Below, one piece after another: positions 33,980 to 41,867 of a DNA stretch of 47,705 bases. Under the pieces are notes generated by a model. That model was not told the origin of the DNA. It searched no databases and worked only from the letters and a program-made list of their open reading frames with translations. The first letter of the stretch is position 1. Every line of letters begins with the position of its first letter. A program made the translations under genes and the position numbers. The DNA is from Candidatus Dadabacteria bacterium (GTDB lineage Bacteria > Desulfobacterota_D > UBA1144 > Nemesobacterales > Nemesobacteraceae): NCBI GenBank assembly GCA_022826905.1, contig JAJDUA010000056.1:1-47705 (forward strand), given 5' to 3'.

Positions 33980-35566
33980 ATGACTACTATCCTGGCTTTT
34001 ATCTTCGTAATAGGAATTCTGGTCTTTTTTCACGAGTTGGGACATTTTCTGCTCGCAAAAAGAAGCAATATCAGAGTTGAGAAGTTTTCTCTGGGTTTCG
34101 GCCCGAAACTCGTTTCTTTTGTAAGAGGCGAAACGGAGTACCTAATTTCGGCCCTTCCCCTCGGTGGATACGTGAAGATGTACGGTGAGGGCAAGGAAGA
34201 TAACGTAATTGTCGAAAGCGTTTCGGACACCGGATCGCCACTTGCCTCAGGGGACAGAATTGTCGGGATAAAAGGATTCAATCTCAAGGAGTATGAAAAC
34301 TGGGAAGGGCTTCTCTACGCGCTAAAATCAGAGCCGCACCAGGAAAAAGAAGTTGAAGTCGAAAGAGATGGGAAAGTCCACTCTTTCAGCGTCAGCAGCC
34401 TGGCCTTTTACGACATAGAGGCTTACTATGAAAAGGACTACCAAAGGGGATTTTCCGGCAAGTCTCTTACAGACAGATTCCTGGTGGTCATAGCGGGGCC
34501 CGCTATGAATTTCATAATTCCCTTTTTCTTCATGCCCCTTGTGTTCATGTTCGGCATAAGTGTCTCAGGTTATCTGGAAGATATTCCTGACATAACTTAC
34601 GTAACGAAAGATTCTCCCGCCCATCTCTCGGGATTCGCCGCGGGTGACAGGATACTCAGCATAAACGGAAAAGAAGTCAAAAACTGGAAAGACGTGAACA
34701 TTGCTGTTCACTCAAATCCTGATTCGCTGCTTGAATTCAGGGTAAAAACCGGAAACGAAACCAAGACTCTCACCCTTTTCGCCGAAGCCGGTCCCGAGGG
34801 CAGAGTGGAGACTGGATTCGCAAGGCCAATAGACGCAACCATAGCGGAAGTAGCCGAAGACCGCCCCGCCTGGAGAGCGGGGATACGTCCGGGAGACAGG
34901 ATCAAGGCGATAGACGGCGTAGAGGTTACGGACTGGAACCATATGTCGGACATAATAGCTGAAAGCAATGGCAAGGAACTTGATTTCACGATTGAGCGTG
35001 GGGAAGAAAAGATGCATTTCCGCTTGGCGGCACAAATGCAAGAAGACCTCGGACGCTACATAATCGGCATCACTCCAAGCACAGACAGAGTGCTTAAGAA
35101 ATACGGTTTCTTTGAATCGATTAGCAGGGGAATAGCAGAAGCGGCGCGCATGACGGTTGAGATCACCATTCTTTTCTTCGGTTTCCTGTTCAAGCTCGTA
35201 ACAGGAAAAATAGCGCTCGCAACAGCCGGAAAGACGGTCGCAGGGCCGCTTCTCATCGCCAAGGTATCAGGTGATGTCGCTCAAAGCGGCATATCAAATC
35301 TCCTCCAGTTCACCTCGCTTATAAGCATAAATCTCGCACTTATAAACCTCCTCCCCATACCGATGCTCGACGGAGGACACCTGCTTTATCTGGCTATTGA
35401 GAAAATAAAGAGAAAGCCGCTTAGCATAAAGACCCTCGAGATAACCCAGCGAATCGGATTTTCCTTTCTAATCTTCATCATGGCGGCAGCCCTGTATAAC
35501 GACATTATCAGGATGCGCGAAGACATATTCTCGCAGTTCGGCAGAATTTTAGACCTTTTCCGGTAA
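33980..35566 (+). CDS. rseP: RseP-type site-2 metalloprotease with three PDZ-like domains
   Basis: A 528-residue intramembrane zinc protease. The first helix has HELGH (18-22) and the last part has the metal-ligand LDGGH. Two PDZ domains are placed as in RseP (about 208-285 and 295-370, each with AGDRI or PGDRI). A third PDZ-like region (about 72-140; LASGDRIVGIKGFNLKEYENW) lies before the second helix, where E. coli RseP has only a short loop; this explains the 80 extra residues. RseP cleaves membrane anchors and leftover signal peptides. ATG 33980 follows the dxr stop. Confidence 0.94.
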   Translation: MTTILAFIFVIGILVFFHELGHFLLAKRSNIRVEKFSLGFGPKLVSFVRGETEYLISALPLGGYVKMYGEGKEDNVIVESVSDTGSPLASGDRIVGIKGFNLKEYENWEGLLYALKSEPHQEKEVEVERDGKVHSFSVSSLAFYDIEAYYEKDYQRGFSGKSLTDRFLVVIAGPAMNFIIPFFFMPLVFMFGISVSGYLEDIPDITYVTKDSPAHLSGFAAGDRILSINGKEVKNWKDVNIAVHSNPDSLLEFRVKTGNETKTLTLFAEAGPEGRVETGFARPIDATIAEVAEDRPAWRAGIRPGDRIKAIDGVEVTDWNHMSDIIAESNGKELDFTIERGEEKMHFRLAAQMQEDLGRYIIGITPSTDRVLKKYGFFESISRGIAEAARMTVEITILFFGFLFKLVTGKIALATAGKTVAGPLLIAKVSGDVAQSGISNLLQFTSLISINLALINLLPIPMLDGGHLLYLAIEKIKRKPLSIKTLEITQRIGFSFLIFIMAAALYNDIIRMREDIFSQFGRILDLFR

Positions 35567-35585
35567 AATTACCTAGGATAAGCCG

Positions 35586-36014
35586 ATGGCCATGAAAGAA
35601 GACAACGAAGAAATACTTAGGATCAACAGCCTTTTTTACGAGGCCCTTGGGACCAGGAATCTGGAGCTAATGGGAGAGGTCTGGGTAAAGGACTCAAGGT
35701 CCGGCTGCGTCCATCCGGGATGGACAGCTCTTCGCAACTGGGAAGCCATAAGGCAGAGCTGGGAAAGCGTTTTTGACCCTGAGGATCAGGTTGACATCAG
35801 CATTTCAAACGTGACCGTGGATATAAACGACAACATCGCCTGGGTTACCTGCCTGCAGGAGATGGTATACATAAAAAGGGATCCGGTAATGTTCAATCTC
35901 TCTCAGTCAACCAACATATTCGAGAAGCAAGACGACAGGTGGCTTATGATCTTTCATCATGCTTCGCCAATCCCCGTACGGGGTTACGAACCGGACAAGA
36001 AAACTATACAGTAA
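35586..36014 (+). CDS. NTF2-like (SnoaL-type) domain protein
   Basis: A 142-residue soluble protein. The pattern FYEALGTRNLELMGEVWVKDSRSGCVHPGW followed by ALRNWEAIRQSWESVF, IAWVTCLQEM and DDRWLMIFHHASP is that of a cone-shaped NTF2/SnoaL fold, as in ketosteroid-isomerase-like families. Several residues could line the pocket (Cys40, His42 in SGCVHPGW, His near the end). No reaction is known. An AGGAT ribosome-binding site precedes ATG 35586, and it starts 20 bp after rseP, so it may be in the same operon. Confidence 0.8.
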   Translation: MAMKEDNEEILRINSLFYEALGTRNLELMGEVWVKDSRSGCVHPGWTALRNWEAIRQSWESVFDPEDQVDISISNVTVDINDNIAWVTCLQEMVYIKRDPVMFNLSQSTNIFEKQDDRWLMIFHHASPIPVRGYEPDKKTIQ

Positions 36015-36089
36015 ATATCGGAAAGACAGATCAGTTCGTACGGACCGATGAAAAAGCAGTAGAATCCAAAAAAACTTGAATAAGCTTAT

Positions 36090-36163
36090 CATATGATTAA
36101 TTTATTGACATAGAGTTCTTTTTCGATAAAGTTAAATAGTCATATGATCAGACCATATAATCA
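36090..36163. repeat. Three CATATRATYA repeats around cassette promoter
   Basis: CATATGATTA (36090-36099), CATATGATCA (36141-36150) and CATATAATCA (36154-36163). The first includes a perfect 10-bp palindrome (ATCATATGAT, 36088-36097), and the second an 8-bp one (TCATATGA). They flank the promoter, one just upstream of the -35 box and two between the -10 and the first ATG. This is what one expects of operator sites for the HTH protein encoded downstream. Confidence 0.55.
36105..36132 (+). promoter_or_regulatory. Promoter for the toxin-like/HTH/ATPase cassette
   Basis: TTGACA (36105-36110), a 16-bp spacer and TAAAGT (36127-36132). The predicted start is near 36140, about 24 bases ahead of the first ATG (36163), overlapping two of the repeats. 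Confidence 0.5.
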
Positions 36164-36543
36164 TGTCGGAAAAGGAAAATCTGGATGCAGTCAGGGAAAA
36201 AATGTTGGAACTGATTGGATCAGGAAGAACAGATGCTACGTTTTCAAAAGAACAACCCGTGCGTTGGGAACCAACCAGAGTTATCAATCCCGACCCCGCT
36301 GTTGGGATGCCGTTCACACATAAAGGGTGCTGGTATTTTATCGAGAAACTGTTGCACAATAAACAGCAACCTATTGAAATTATCACCCTTGAAAAACCCC
36401 CGGGAGAAAAAGGGTATGTGATGTTGTTTAAACAGGAAACAGGACAGGATATATACATCAAATTGCAATTCGGAAAGGGCCAAAAATGGTTGTTTGGACG
36501 AAGCTTTCATTACAGTGACCGGGAGAGAAATAATCGCAGTTAA
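36163..36543 (+). CDS. Small toxin-like protein paired with MqsA-type gene
   Basis: A 126-residue, basic, soluble protein. N-terminal residues 1-20 look helical; the second half has WYFIEKLL (57-64), IEIITLEKPPGEKGYVMLF and IYIKLQFGKGQKWLFGRSFHYS. The strand-rich end with the final GRSFH resembles small proteins commonly sited next to YgiT/MqsA-type antitoxins, but I cannot name the family. Position ahead of a zinc-ribbon HTH gene with a 15-bp gap suggests toxin or partner; there is no proof. It lacks a good ribosome-binding site and could be leaderless or weakly made. Confidence 0.7.
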   Translation: MSEKENLDAVREKMLELIGSGRTDATFSKEQPVRWEPTRVINPDPAVGMPFTHKGCWYFIEKLLHNKQQPIEIITLEKPPGEKGYVMLFKQETGQDIYIKLQFGKGQKWLFGRSFHYSDRERNNRS

Positions 36544-36558
36544 AAGAGGAGTATCAAA

Positions 36559-37092
36559 ATGAACAGGAATAACGAGACTAATCCGTTTTCTTCAGAAGAG
36601 AATATTATCTGCCACATGTGCGGGTCTTCTGATGTGCACATAAGAAAAGAAGAAGACAGGTTTGAGTACGGAAATGCTGAACCAAGCGTTTTTCTGAGCG
36701 CAATTGTAGATGTCTACAGGTGTAATGAGTGCTCCATTGAATATACAGACAGCAAGGCGGATGATTTGAGACATGAAGCCGTATGTAATTACCTAGGGGT
36801 GCTGACACCCAAAGAGATACTTCGTATTCGAGAGTCTATGAATATGTCTCAGAAAGAATTTTCCCATGAAACGGGAATTGGCGAAGCATCTCTAAGCAGG
36901 TGGGAACGGGGTTATCTGATTCAGAATGAAGCCATGGACAATTTCCTCTACCTGTTAAGCCAACCAGGGAATCTTGAGATTCTGCGAAAAAGGCGGAGCG
37001 ATTCTGCTGAGGACGTGGAACCCATTTTCAGAAACATTCCCGACATGGAAGAAGCAAAGAATCGGCGGGATGCATTCAGTCTCTGGCACTGA
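36559..37092 (+). CDS. Zinc-ribbon/HTH protein, MqsA-like
   Basis: A 177-residue protein. Residues 15-60 have a zinc ribbon with C18, C21, C55 and C58 (CHMCGSS and YRCNECS). Residues 83-130 form an Xre-type helix-turn-helix (LTPKEILRIRESMNMSQKEF, then GEASLSRWERGY). This is the layout of MqsA/YgiT-type antitoxins and some stand-alone regulators. MqsA proteins bind their own palindromic operators and their toxin. A strong ribosome-binding site (AGAGGAG) lies 7 nt before ATG. It is second of three genes; the ATPase follows after 23 bp. Confidence 0.85.
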   Translation: MNRNNETNPFSSEENIICHMCGSSDVHIRKEEDRFEYGNAEPSVFLSAIVDVYRCNECSIEYTDSKADDLRHEAVCNYLGVLTPKEILRIRESMNMSQKEFSHETGIGEASLSRWERGYLIQNEAMDNFLYLLSQPGNLEILRKRRSDSAEDVEPIFRNIPDMEEAKNRRDAFSLWH

Positions 37093-37115
37093 GACCCTCA
37101 AGCAGAACTTAACAT

Positions 37116-38969
37116 ATGTACACAGTAACGTTTTATTCATTCAAAGGCGGAGTGGGAAGGTCCATGGCGATGATGAACACCGCATTCACCTTGATCGCCG
37201 AGGGAAAAAAAGTTCTGGTGGTGGATTTTGATCTGGAAGCACCAGGGCTGGATACCTTTGCTCTTCCCAATTCGGCAAACAAAAATCTGGGTGTTGTTGA
37301 CTTCGTATGTGATTACATAAAGACTGGAATAGCCCCCGAAATTGATGAGTACTGCTTCAGGAGTTCCACTGATGATTCTTCCGGGGGTGAACTGTGGCTT
37401 ATGCCTGCTGGGAGAAGAGATGAAAAGTACGCTGATCTCATGAACTCCATTAACTGGAGGGAACTTTACGACAAAAGAGACGGTTACCTGTTGCTTGAGG
37501 ACCTCAAAGCCCAGTGGAAAAGTTACCTGAAACCTGACTATGTGTTGATTGACTCAAGAACAGGACACACTGATGAAGGAGGCATTTGTACCCGGCAGCT
37601 TCCTAATGCTGTAGTATGTCTGTTTTTTCCGAATCGCCAAAATCTTATTGGGTTAACTCGCGCCGTCAATCGGATAAGAAAAGAAAATGATATAAGAAAA
37701 GAGAAATTCCCTGGCAAAGAATCTATAATTCTGCATTTTGTAACTTCAAATGTCCCTGACCTAGATGACGAAAACAGTGTTTTGGAAGAGACTTTGTCAG
37801 ATTTCGAGACCGAACTGCAATATAGTGAGCTTGCCGCAACAATTCATCATTATCCCAGTCTTGCTTTGCTAAATCAGGACATTTTCACGCGTGACAGACC
37901 CAAGAGTCGTCTTGCTGCCGAGTACCGTCAACTTGTAACCGCAATTCAGAAGGAAAATCCAAAAGACAAAAGAGGCTCTTTGATGTTTTTAAGTGATGAG
38001 CTCGAACAACTTGGCAAAGTACCACTTGAAAAAAGAAATGAAGAACATCTTAAGAGAATTTTTGAAAATCATGGGGAAGATGTTGAGGTACTAAAAAATC
38101 TTATAGATCTAAGATACAGACAAAGACAGTTTGAAGAGACAGAAGAACTTCTAAGTCGTGCACTTGGTTTAGACAACCATAACCCAGATTTGTTGTTCCG
38201 CAAGGTCATTCTATCAGATAAATTCGGCCAAACCAAACAAGCTATCGAAAACGCCTTGATGGCAGTACAGCAACCAGAATTAGGTGGCTTTGAATTAAAC
38301 CAAATTGTCCGTCTTCTAGCCAATAAAGAGCCTAGCACGCTCAAGAAGATTGACTCTTGGCCTGCCATTAAGAACATGAGTGAACATGAGTTGGTACTTT
38401 TAACAGAGCCGTTAAGCTTTACGAGGTCGCTACTTTCTTCGGCAGAGTTGTTGATTCGTTTTATACTAGCGAAATTAGATAGAAGCCCCCAAACTGAAGC
38501 CACTCTCATTTCGAAAATTAGGAATGGTCTTGTTTTAAACTTGATAGGCCAAAAAAGGTTTAGCGAGGCTATTGATATATGCAATAATATTATTAGAAAC
38601 GATCCTTTTGATCAAAGCTCTTTGTTTAATCTGGCCATTGCAACTTGGGGAGAAGCCCCTCTGAAAATGCCACCAGTGGATATGTTCCAGTCCGCGCTTG
38701 ACTTTGGAACAAATAAACCCAGCTACTCAGCAAATTACTTGCAGTGTATGAGTCTTGCAAATTGGGTTACAGGAAAATCCGTAGAGGCAAAAGAATTTCT
38801 CGGAAAAGCAAAACATAAGGTTGTTACTGCTGAGTTTTCCTGCTGGTCTTTTCTCTATCGCACACCTAGAAATTTTCTTCAGGAACTGGAACAGCAGGAA
38901 AAAATGTTTTCCGACAAGGAGATTCTTCCCGAGGTGATAGAGCCGCTCGGTTTTCCATTTTCAAGCTGA
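37116..38969 (+). CDS. KGGVGR-variant MinD/ParA-like ATPase with helical repeat tail
   Basis: A 617-residue protein. Residues 1-270 form a deviant Walker P-loop domain: K10-GGVGRS (Arg in place of the usual Lys), VDFDLEAPGLD (D37, D39) and LIDSRTGHTDEGGICT (D146), the group called KGGVGR-motif ATPases. Residues about 300-600 look like TPR-type helical pairs (for example RQRQFEETEELLSRALGLDN and KRFSEAIDICNNI). Such ATPases often sit with conflict-system effectors. It likely dimerises on ATP binding and the repeats bind a partner. Codons look more AT-rich than in neighbouring genes, suggesting transfer. No strong ribosome-binding site precedes ATG 37116. Confidence 0.85.
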   Translation: MYTVTFYSFKGGVGRSMAMMNTAFTLIAEGKKVLVVDFDLEAPGLDTFALPNSANKNLGVVDFVCDYIKTGIAPEIDEYCFRSSTDDSSGGELWLMPAGRRDEKYADLMNSINWRELYDKRDGYLLLEDLKAQWKSYLKPDYVLIDSRTGHTDEGGICTRQLPNAVVCLFFPNRQNLIGLTRAVNRIRKENDIRKEKFPGKESIILHFVTSNVPDLDDENSVLEETLSDFETELQYSELAATIHHYPSLALLNQDIFTRDRPKSRLAAEYRQLVTAIQKENPKDKRGSLMFLSDELEQLGKVPLEKRNEEHLKRIFENHGEDVEVLKNLIDLRYRQRQFEETEELLSRALGLDNHNPDLLFRKVILSDKFGQTKQAIENALMAVQQPELGGFELNQIVRLLANKEPSTLKKIDSWPAIKNMSEHELVLLTEPLSFTRSLLSSAELLIRFILAKLDRSPQTEATLISKIRNGLVLNLIGQKRFSEAIDICNNIIRNDPFDQSSLFNLAIATWGEAPLKMPPVDMFQSALDFGTNKPSYSANYLQCMSLANWVTGKSVEAKEFLGKAKHKVVTAEFSCWSFLYRTPRNFLQELEQQEKMFSDKEILPEVIEPLGFPFSS

Positions 38970-39277
38970 TTTCGGGCAAAGACAGTGACTGATCCCTCAC
39001 ATTCAAGCTGAGGTTCCTTATCAGTATCAAGCTGTATAATGGTTTCAGAAATTCCCACTAACTGTCGATGATGTTGAGATTTTTCGGCCATGTTGAAAAA
39101 AACCTTAAAATAAAGAGGATATAGGTTTTGCCTTCGTAGATTTTGCCCTCGAAAACAGGATAAAAATTACGAAAATACAATATTGGAAGCTTCAAAAAAT
39201 CCGCAGAATACAAAACTAGTGGGAATTGCTGCAATGGTTTGAGGAAATCAAGTATGGCAGCAAACTGATATAAAGTT
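38970..39277. other. 308-bp stretch without a convincing gene
   Basis: AT-rich region between the ATPase gene and purE. The motif TCAAGCTG occurs at 38961 (inside the ATPase end), 39003 and 39027, but it is short enough to be chance. A minus-strand frame of 70 codons (39091-38879) exists but half lies antisense to the ATPase gene. No tRNA, terminator with T-run or mobile-element end was seen. Confidence 0.5.
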
Positions 39278-39820
39278 TCAGGAAGATTCCACCTTCTCGC
39301 CAGTCCGCCCAAGATAAACCGAGGCACCCATCTTTTCAAGTCGTGCTGCCTTTTTCTTTACTTCGGAAGAAAGCTTCTTTTTGTATCCGGCCACGGCGCG
39401 CGCAAGTTCGGGGTTTGCGACCGAAAGAATCTCAACCGCGAGAATGCCGGCGTTTTTCGCCCCGCCTAGGGCAACCGTGGCGACTGGAACGCCAGAGGGC
39501 ATCTGCAGGATGGAGAGCACTGAATCCCACCCGTCAATCGAATTTGAGGATTTTATGGGAACACCTATGACTGGAAGAGGAGAAACGGAAGCCACCATTC
39601 CTGGAAGATGCGCTGCACCTCCCGCCCCGGCTATTATGACTTTAATCCCTCTTTTATGAGCTTTTTTTGAAAAGTCCACAAGCCGTTCCAGAGTCCTGTG
39701 CGCCGAGACTATGGTAACTTCATGCTCTACGCCGAATTGTTCCAGAACCTCAACCGCTTCTGCCATAACCGGAAGATCCGAGTCAGAACCCATAATAACG
39801 CTTACTAAAGCAGGCTTCAT
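39278..39820 (-). CDS. purE: N5-carboxyaminoimidazole ribonucleotide mutase
   Basis: PurE class I mutase converts N5-CAIR to CAIR in purine synthesis. The 180-residue protein begins [14 protein letters not shown] and has [23 protein letters not shown] and [22 protein letters not shown]. The MGSDSD and SAHRT motifs form the active site. Its ATG overlaps the purK stop (ATGA), so it works with purK: PurK makes N5-CAIR and PurE rearranges it. Confidence 0.97.
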   Translation of the reverse strand: MKPALVSVIMGSDSDLPVMAEAVEVLEQFGVEHEVTIVSAHRTLERLVDFSKKAHKRGIKVIIAGAGGAAHLPGMVASVSPLPVIGVPIKSSNSIDGWDSVLSILQMPSGVPVATVALGGAKNAGILAVEILSVANPELARAVAGYKKKLSSEVKKKAARLEKMGASVYLGRTGEKVESS

Positions 39821-40968
39821 GCTATTGCCCTCAGATTGTTCATTATGAATCTCGCTTTCTCAATCGCACCTGAAAGATCATCGTCAAGCACTGTGACATG
39901 CCCCATCTTTCTGTAAGGCTTGGTAAGGGTCTTACCGTATATGTGGAATTTGGCTCCTTCAACGCCCATGCATCCACGAAGTCCCTCGTACCTTACCTCG
40001 CCCTCGAAACCCGGTTGCCCGAGAATGTTAATCATAACAGAAGGAGTTTTTATTTCAGTATCTCCCGGGGGAAGATCAAGAATCGATCTCAAGCACTGCT
40101 CATACTGCGAGGTGCGGGCCGCGTCAATCGTGTGATGCCCGCTGTTATGCGGTCTCGGAGCGGATTCGTTTATGAGGATACCGCCTTTTTTGGAAACGAA
40201 CATCTCAACTGCAAGTATCCCGCACATGTCAAAAGACCTTATCGTGCGCTCGGCAAGTTCACATGCCTGAGCGGACATTGCATCGTCAAGCTCGCAGGGA
40301 CTTATCAGAAATTCAACTATGTTCGCATTGCTGTTAAACAGCATTTCAACCGGAGGAAAACATTTAGTTTCTCCGGTTGAATTACGCGAGACTATAACGG
40401 AAATCTCCTTTTCCACATCAACGAGGTCTTCAATGACGGATTCTCCTTCTAAAAGATCGTCGAGCTGTTCCTTTTCTCTGACGACATAAACTCCTCTTCC
40501 GTCATAACCCGTCCTTGAAAGTTTCTGGACGAAAGGAATTTTTATCTCACCGGACCTGACGGCCGCAACTATAGCCTCTTTCCCCGGAAAGACCAAAAAA
40601 TCGGCTGTGGGGAGCCCCTTTGAAACGTAGAACTCCTTCTGTTTCGCCTTGTCCTGTATGAGTTCAAGCGCGTGGGGTTCAGGCCTTATGACGACTCCTT
40701 CCTCCCGCAGCCGGAAAAGCGCCTGCGGGTTCACGTGCTCAATCTCTATTGTCAGGATGTCGACATTCCTGCCAAACTCGTAGACATCCTCGTAATCCCT
40801 GAAATCTCCATGGGAAAAGCCGGTGCATACGGACGCTGCCGGACAATCAGCGGAAGGATCGAGCACATAGGTGCGAAGGTTCCAGTTGCTCGCAACTAGG
40901 CAAAGCATTTTCCCGAGCTGACCGCCTCCGAGAATTCCCAGTTTTACATGTTCAAAATCCATGGCCAT
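39817..40968 (-). CDS. purK: N5-carboxyaminoimidazole ribonucleotide synthase
   Basis: PurK carboxylates AIR with bicarbonate and ATP to give N5-CAIR. The product is about 383 residues of ATP-grasp fold with [13 protein letters not shown] (nucleotide site), [28 protein letters not shown] and [17 protein letters not shown]. Start uncertain: ATG 40968 (used), ATG 40962 or a start up to 40992 that would overlap gph by 11 bp. It lies between gph and purE. Confidence 0.94.
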   Translation of the reverse strand: MAMDFEHVKLGILGGGQLGKMLCLVASNWNLRTYVLDPSADCPAASVCTGFSHGDFRDYEDVYEFGRNVDILTIEIEHVNPQALFRLREEGVVIRPEPHALELIQDKAKQKEFYVSKGLPTADFLVFPGKEAIVAAVRSGEIKIPFVQKLSRTGYDGRGVYVVREKEQLDDLLEGESVIEDLVDVEKEISVIVSRNSTGETKCFPPVEMLFNSNANIVEFLISPCELDDAMSAQACELAERTIRSFDMCGILAVEMFVSKKGGILINESAPRPHNSGHHTIDAARTSQYEQCLRSILDLPPGDTEIKTPSVMINILGQPGFEGEVRYEGLRGCMGVEGAKFHIYGKTLTKPYRKMGHVTVLDDDLSGAIEKARFIMNNLRAIA

Positions 40969-40981
40969 TATACGCCGGAAG

Positions 40982-41641
40982 CTACAAGTCAATAATTGAG
41001 AGCAGTTCCATCGGAGTTTCTATAAGATGTTCGGCTCCGTTTTCACGAAGCTCATCCCCTGTTCGAAAGCCCCAGAGAACTCCTACCGGAAGCATACCTG
41101 CCCCGACGGCGGTAAGCATGTCCACCCCCGAGTCTCCAAGGTAAACCATCCGTGAAGATTCAATTCCGAGTTCCCTTGATATCCGCAGCGCTCCCGAAGG
41201 ATCAGGCTTTCTCGGAATTTCATCCCTCTGACCTATAACCACCTCGAAATTCCAGTCCGCTAGCAGCTCCTCAACGTATTTTTCGGTAAACACGTGCGGT
41301 TTGTTGGTAAGAATCGCCTTTTTCAGACCTCTATCTGAAATCTCGTTCAGAAGATCCGGTATGCCGTCATAAAGCGTGGTTTTCACGTTGAAAGAGCAGC
41401 TGTAGATTCTGTTGAAATCGTCAAGGCACTTTTCAACGACAGCATCATCGTTTCTTTTGTCCTCGGGAAGGGCTCTGGACACCATGACCTTTGGACCTTT
41501 TCCTATAAAGTACTTGTAGCATCCGGTCGCGCGCGCTGGAAACCCGCTTATGGCAAGCGCCTGATTCACGGCGTCAGCGAGATCCTCAAGAGAGTCAATC
41601 AGGGTTCCGTCAAGGTCAAATACAACTGCTCCGTAGCTCAT
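40982..41641 (-). CDS. HAD-family phosphatase, phosphoglycolate phosphatase-like
   Basis: A 219-residue haloacid dehalogenase-type phosphatase with motif I VVFDLDGTLIDS (nucleophile Asp), motif II AILTNKP, motif III Lys in PRKPDPS and motif IV LGDSGVDM. A helical cap domain lies between motifs I and II. It is closest to Gph, which removes phosphate from 2-phosphoglycolate; substrate assignment within HAD families is not reliable from sequence. It is first of the gph-purK-purE group. Confidence 0.88.
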   Translation of the reverse strand: MSYGAVVFDLDGTLIDSLEDLADAVNQALAISGFPARATGCYKYFIGKGPKVMVSRALPEDKRNDDAVVEKCLDDFNRIYSCSFNVKTTLYDGIPDLLNEISDRGLKKAILTNKPHVFTEKYVEELLADWNFEVVIGQRDEIPRKPDPSGALRISRELGIESSRMVYLGDSGVDMLTAVGAGMLPVGVLWGFRTGDELRENGAEHLIETPMELLSIIDL

Positions 41642-41720
41642 AGTTTCGCACTTAAGTCAGATAATGGGAATATAATATACCCAAAGAAAACGATTTGTTT
41701 TCCCACTACCAATCCAGATT

Positions 41721-41739
41721 CCGTGGTCAGAAACCACGG
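41721..41739. repeat. Inverted repeat between gph-like gene and trmFO
   Basis: CCGTGGT (41721-41727) pairs with ACCACGG (41733-41739) across a 5-base loop. No T-run follows on either strand, so it is not a clear terminator. A TATAAT (41786-41791) downstream may be a -10 for trmFO, without a good -35. Confidence 0.35.
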
Positions 41740-41867
41740 CCCCGAACAGTCGCATTTTTGATTCCCCGTCACTTCGAAATGATAGTATAATTTCTCAGAA
41801 TCAGGAGACTGTTCCAGACCGGACAGCCGGTATCCGGAACAGAAGCTAACTGTCTCGGGATTTTTTC

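Noticed and set aside
38879-39091. 70-codon minus-strand frame after the ATPase gene
   Set aside because: Nearly half lies antisense to the ATPase end, the ribosome-binding site is weak, and there is no family resemblance. Kept only as a note in the gap entry.
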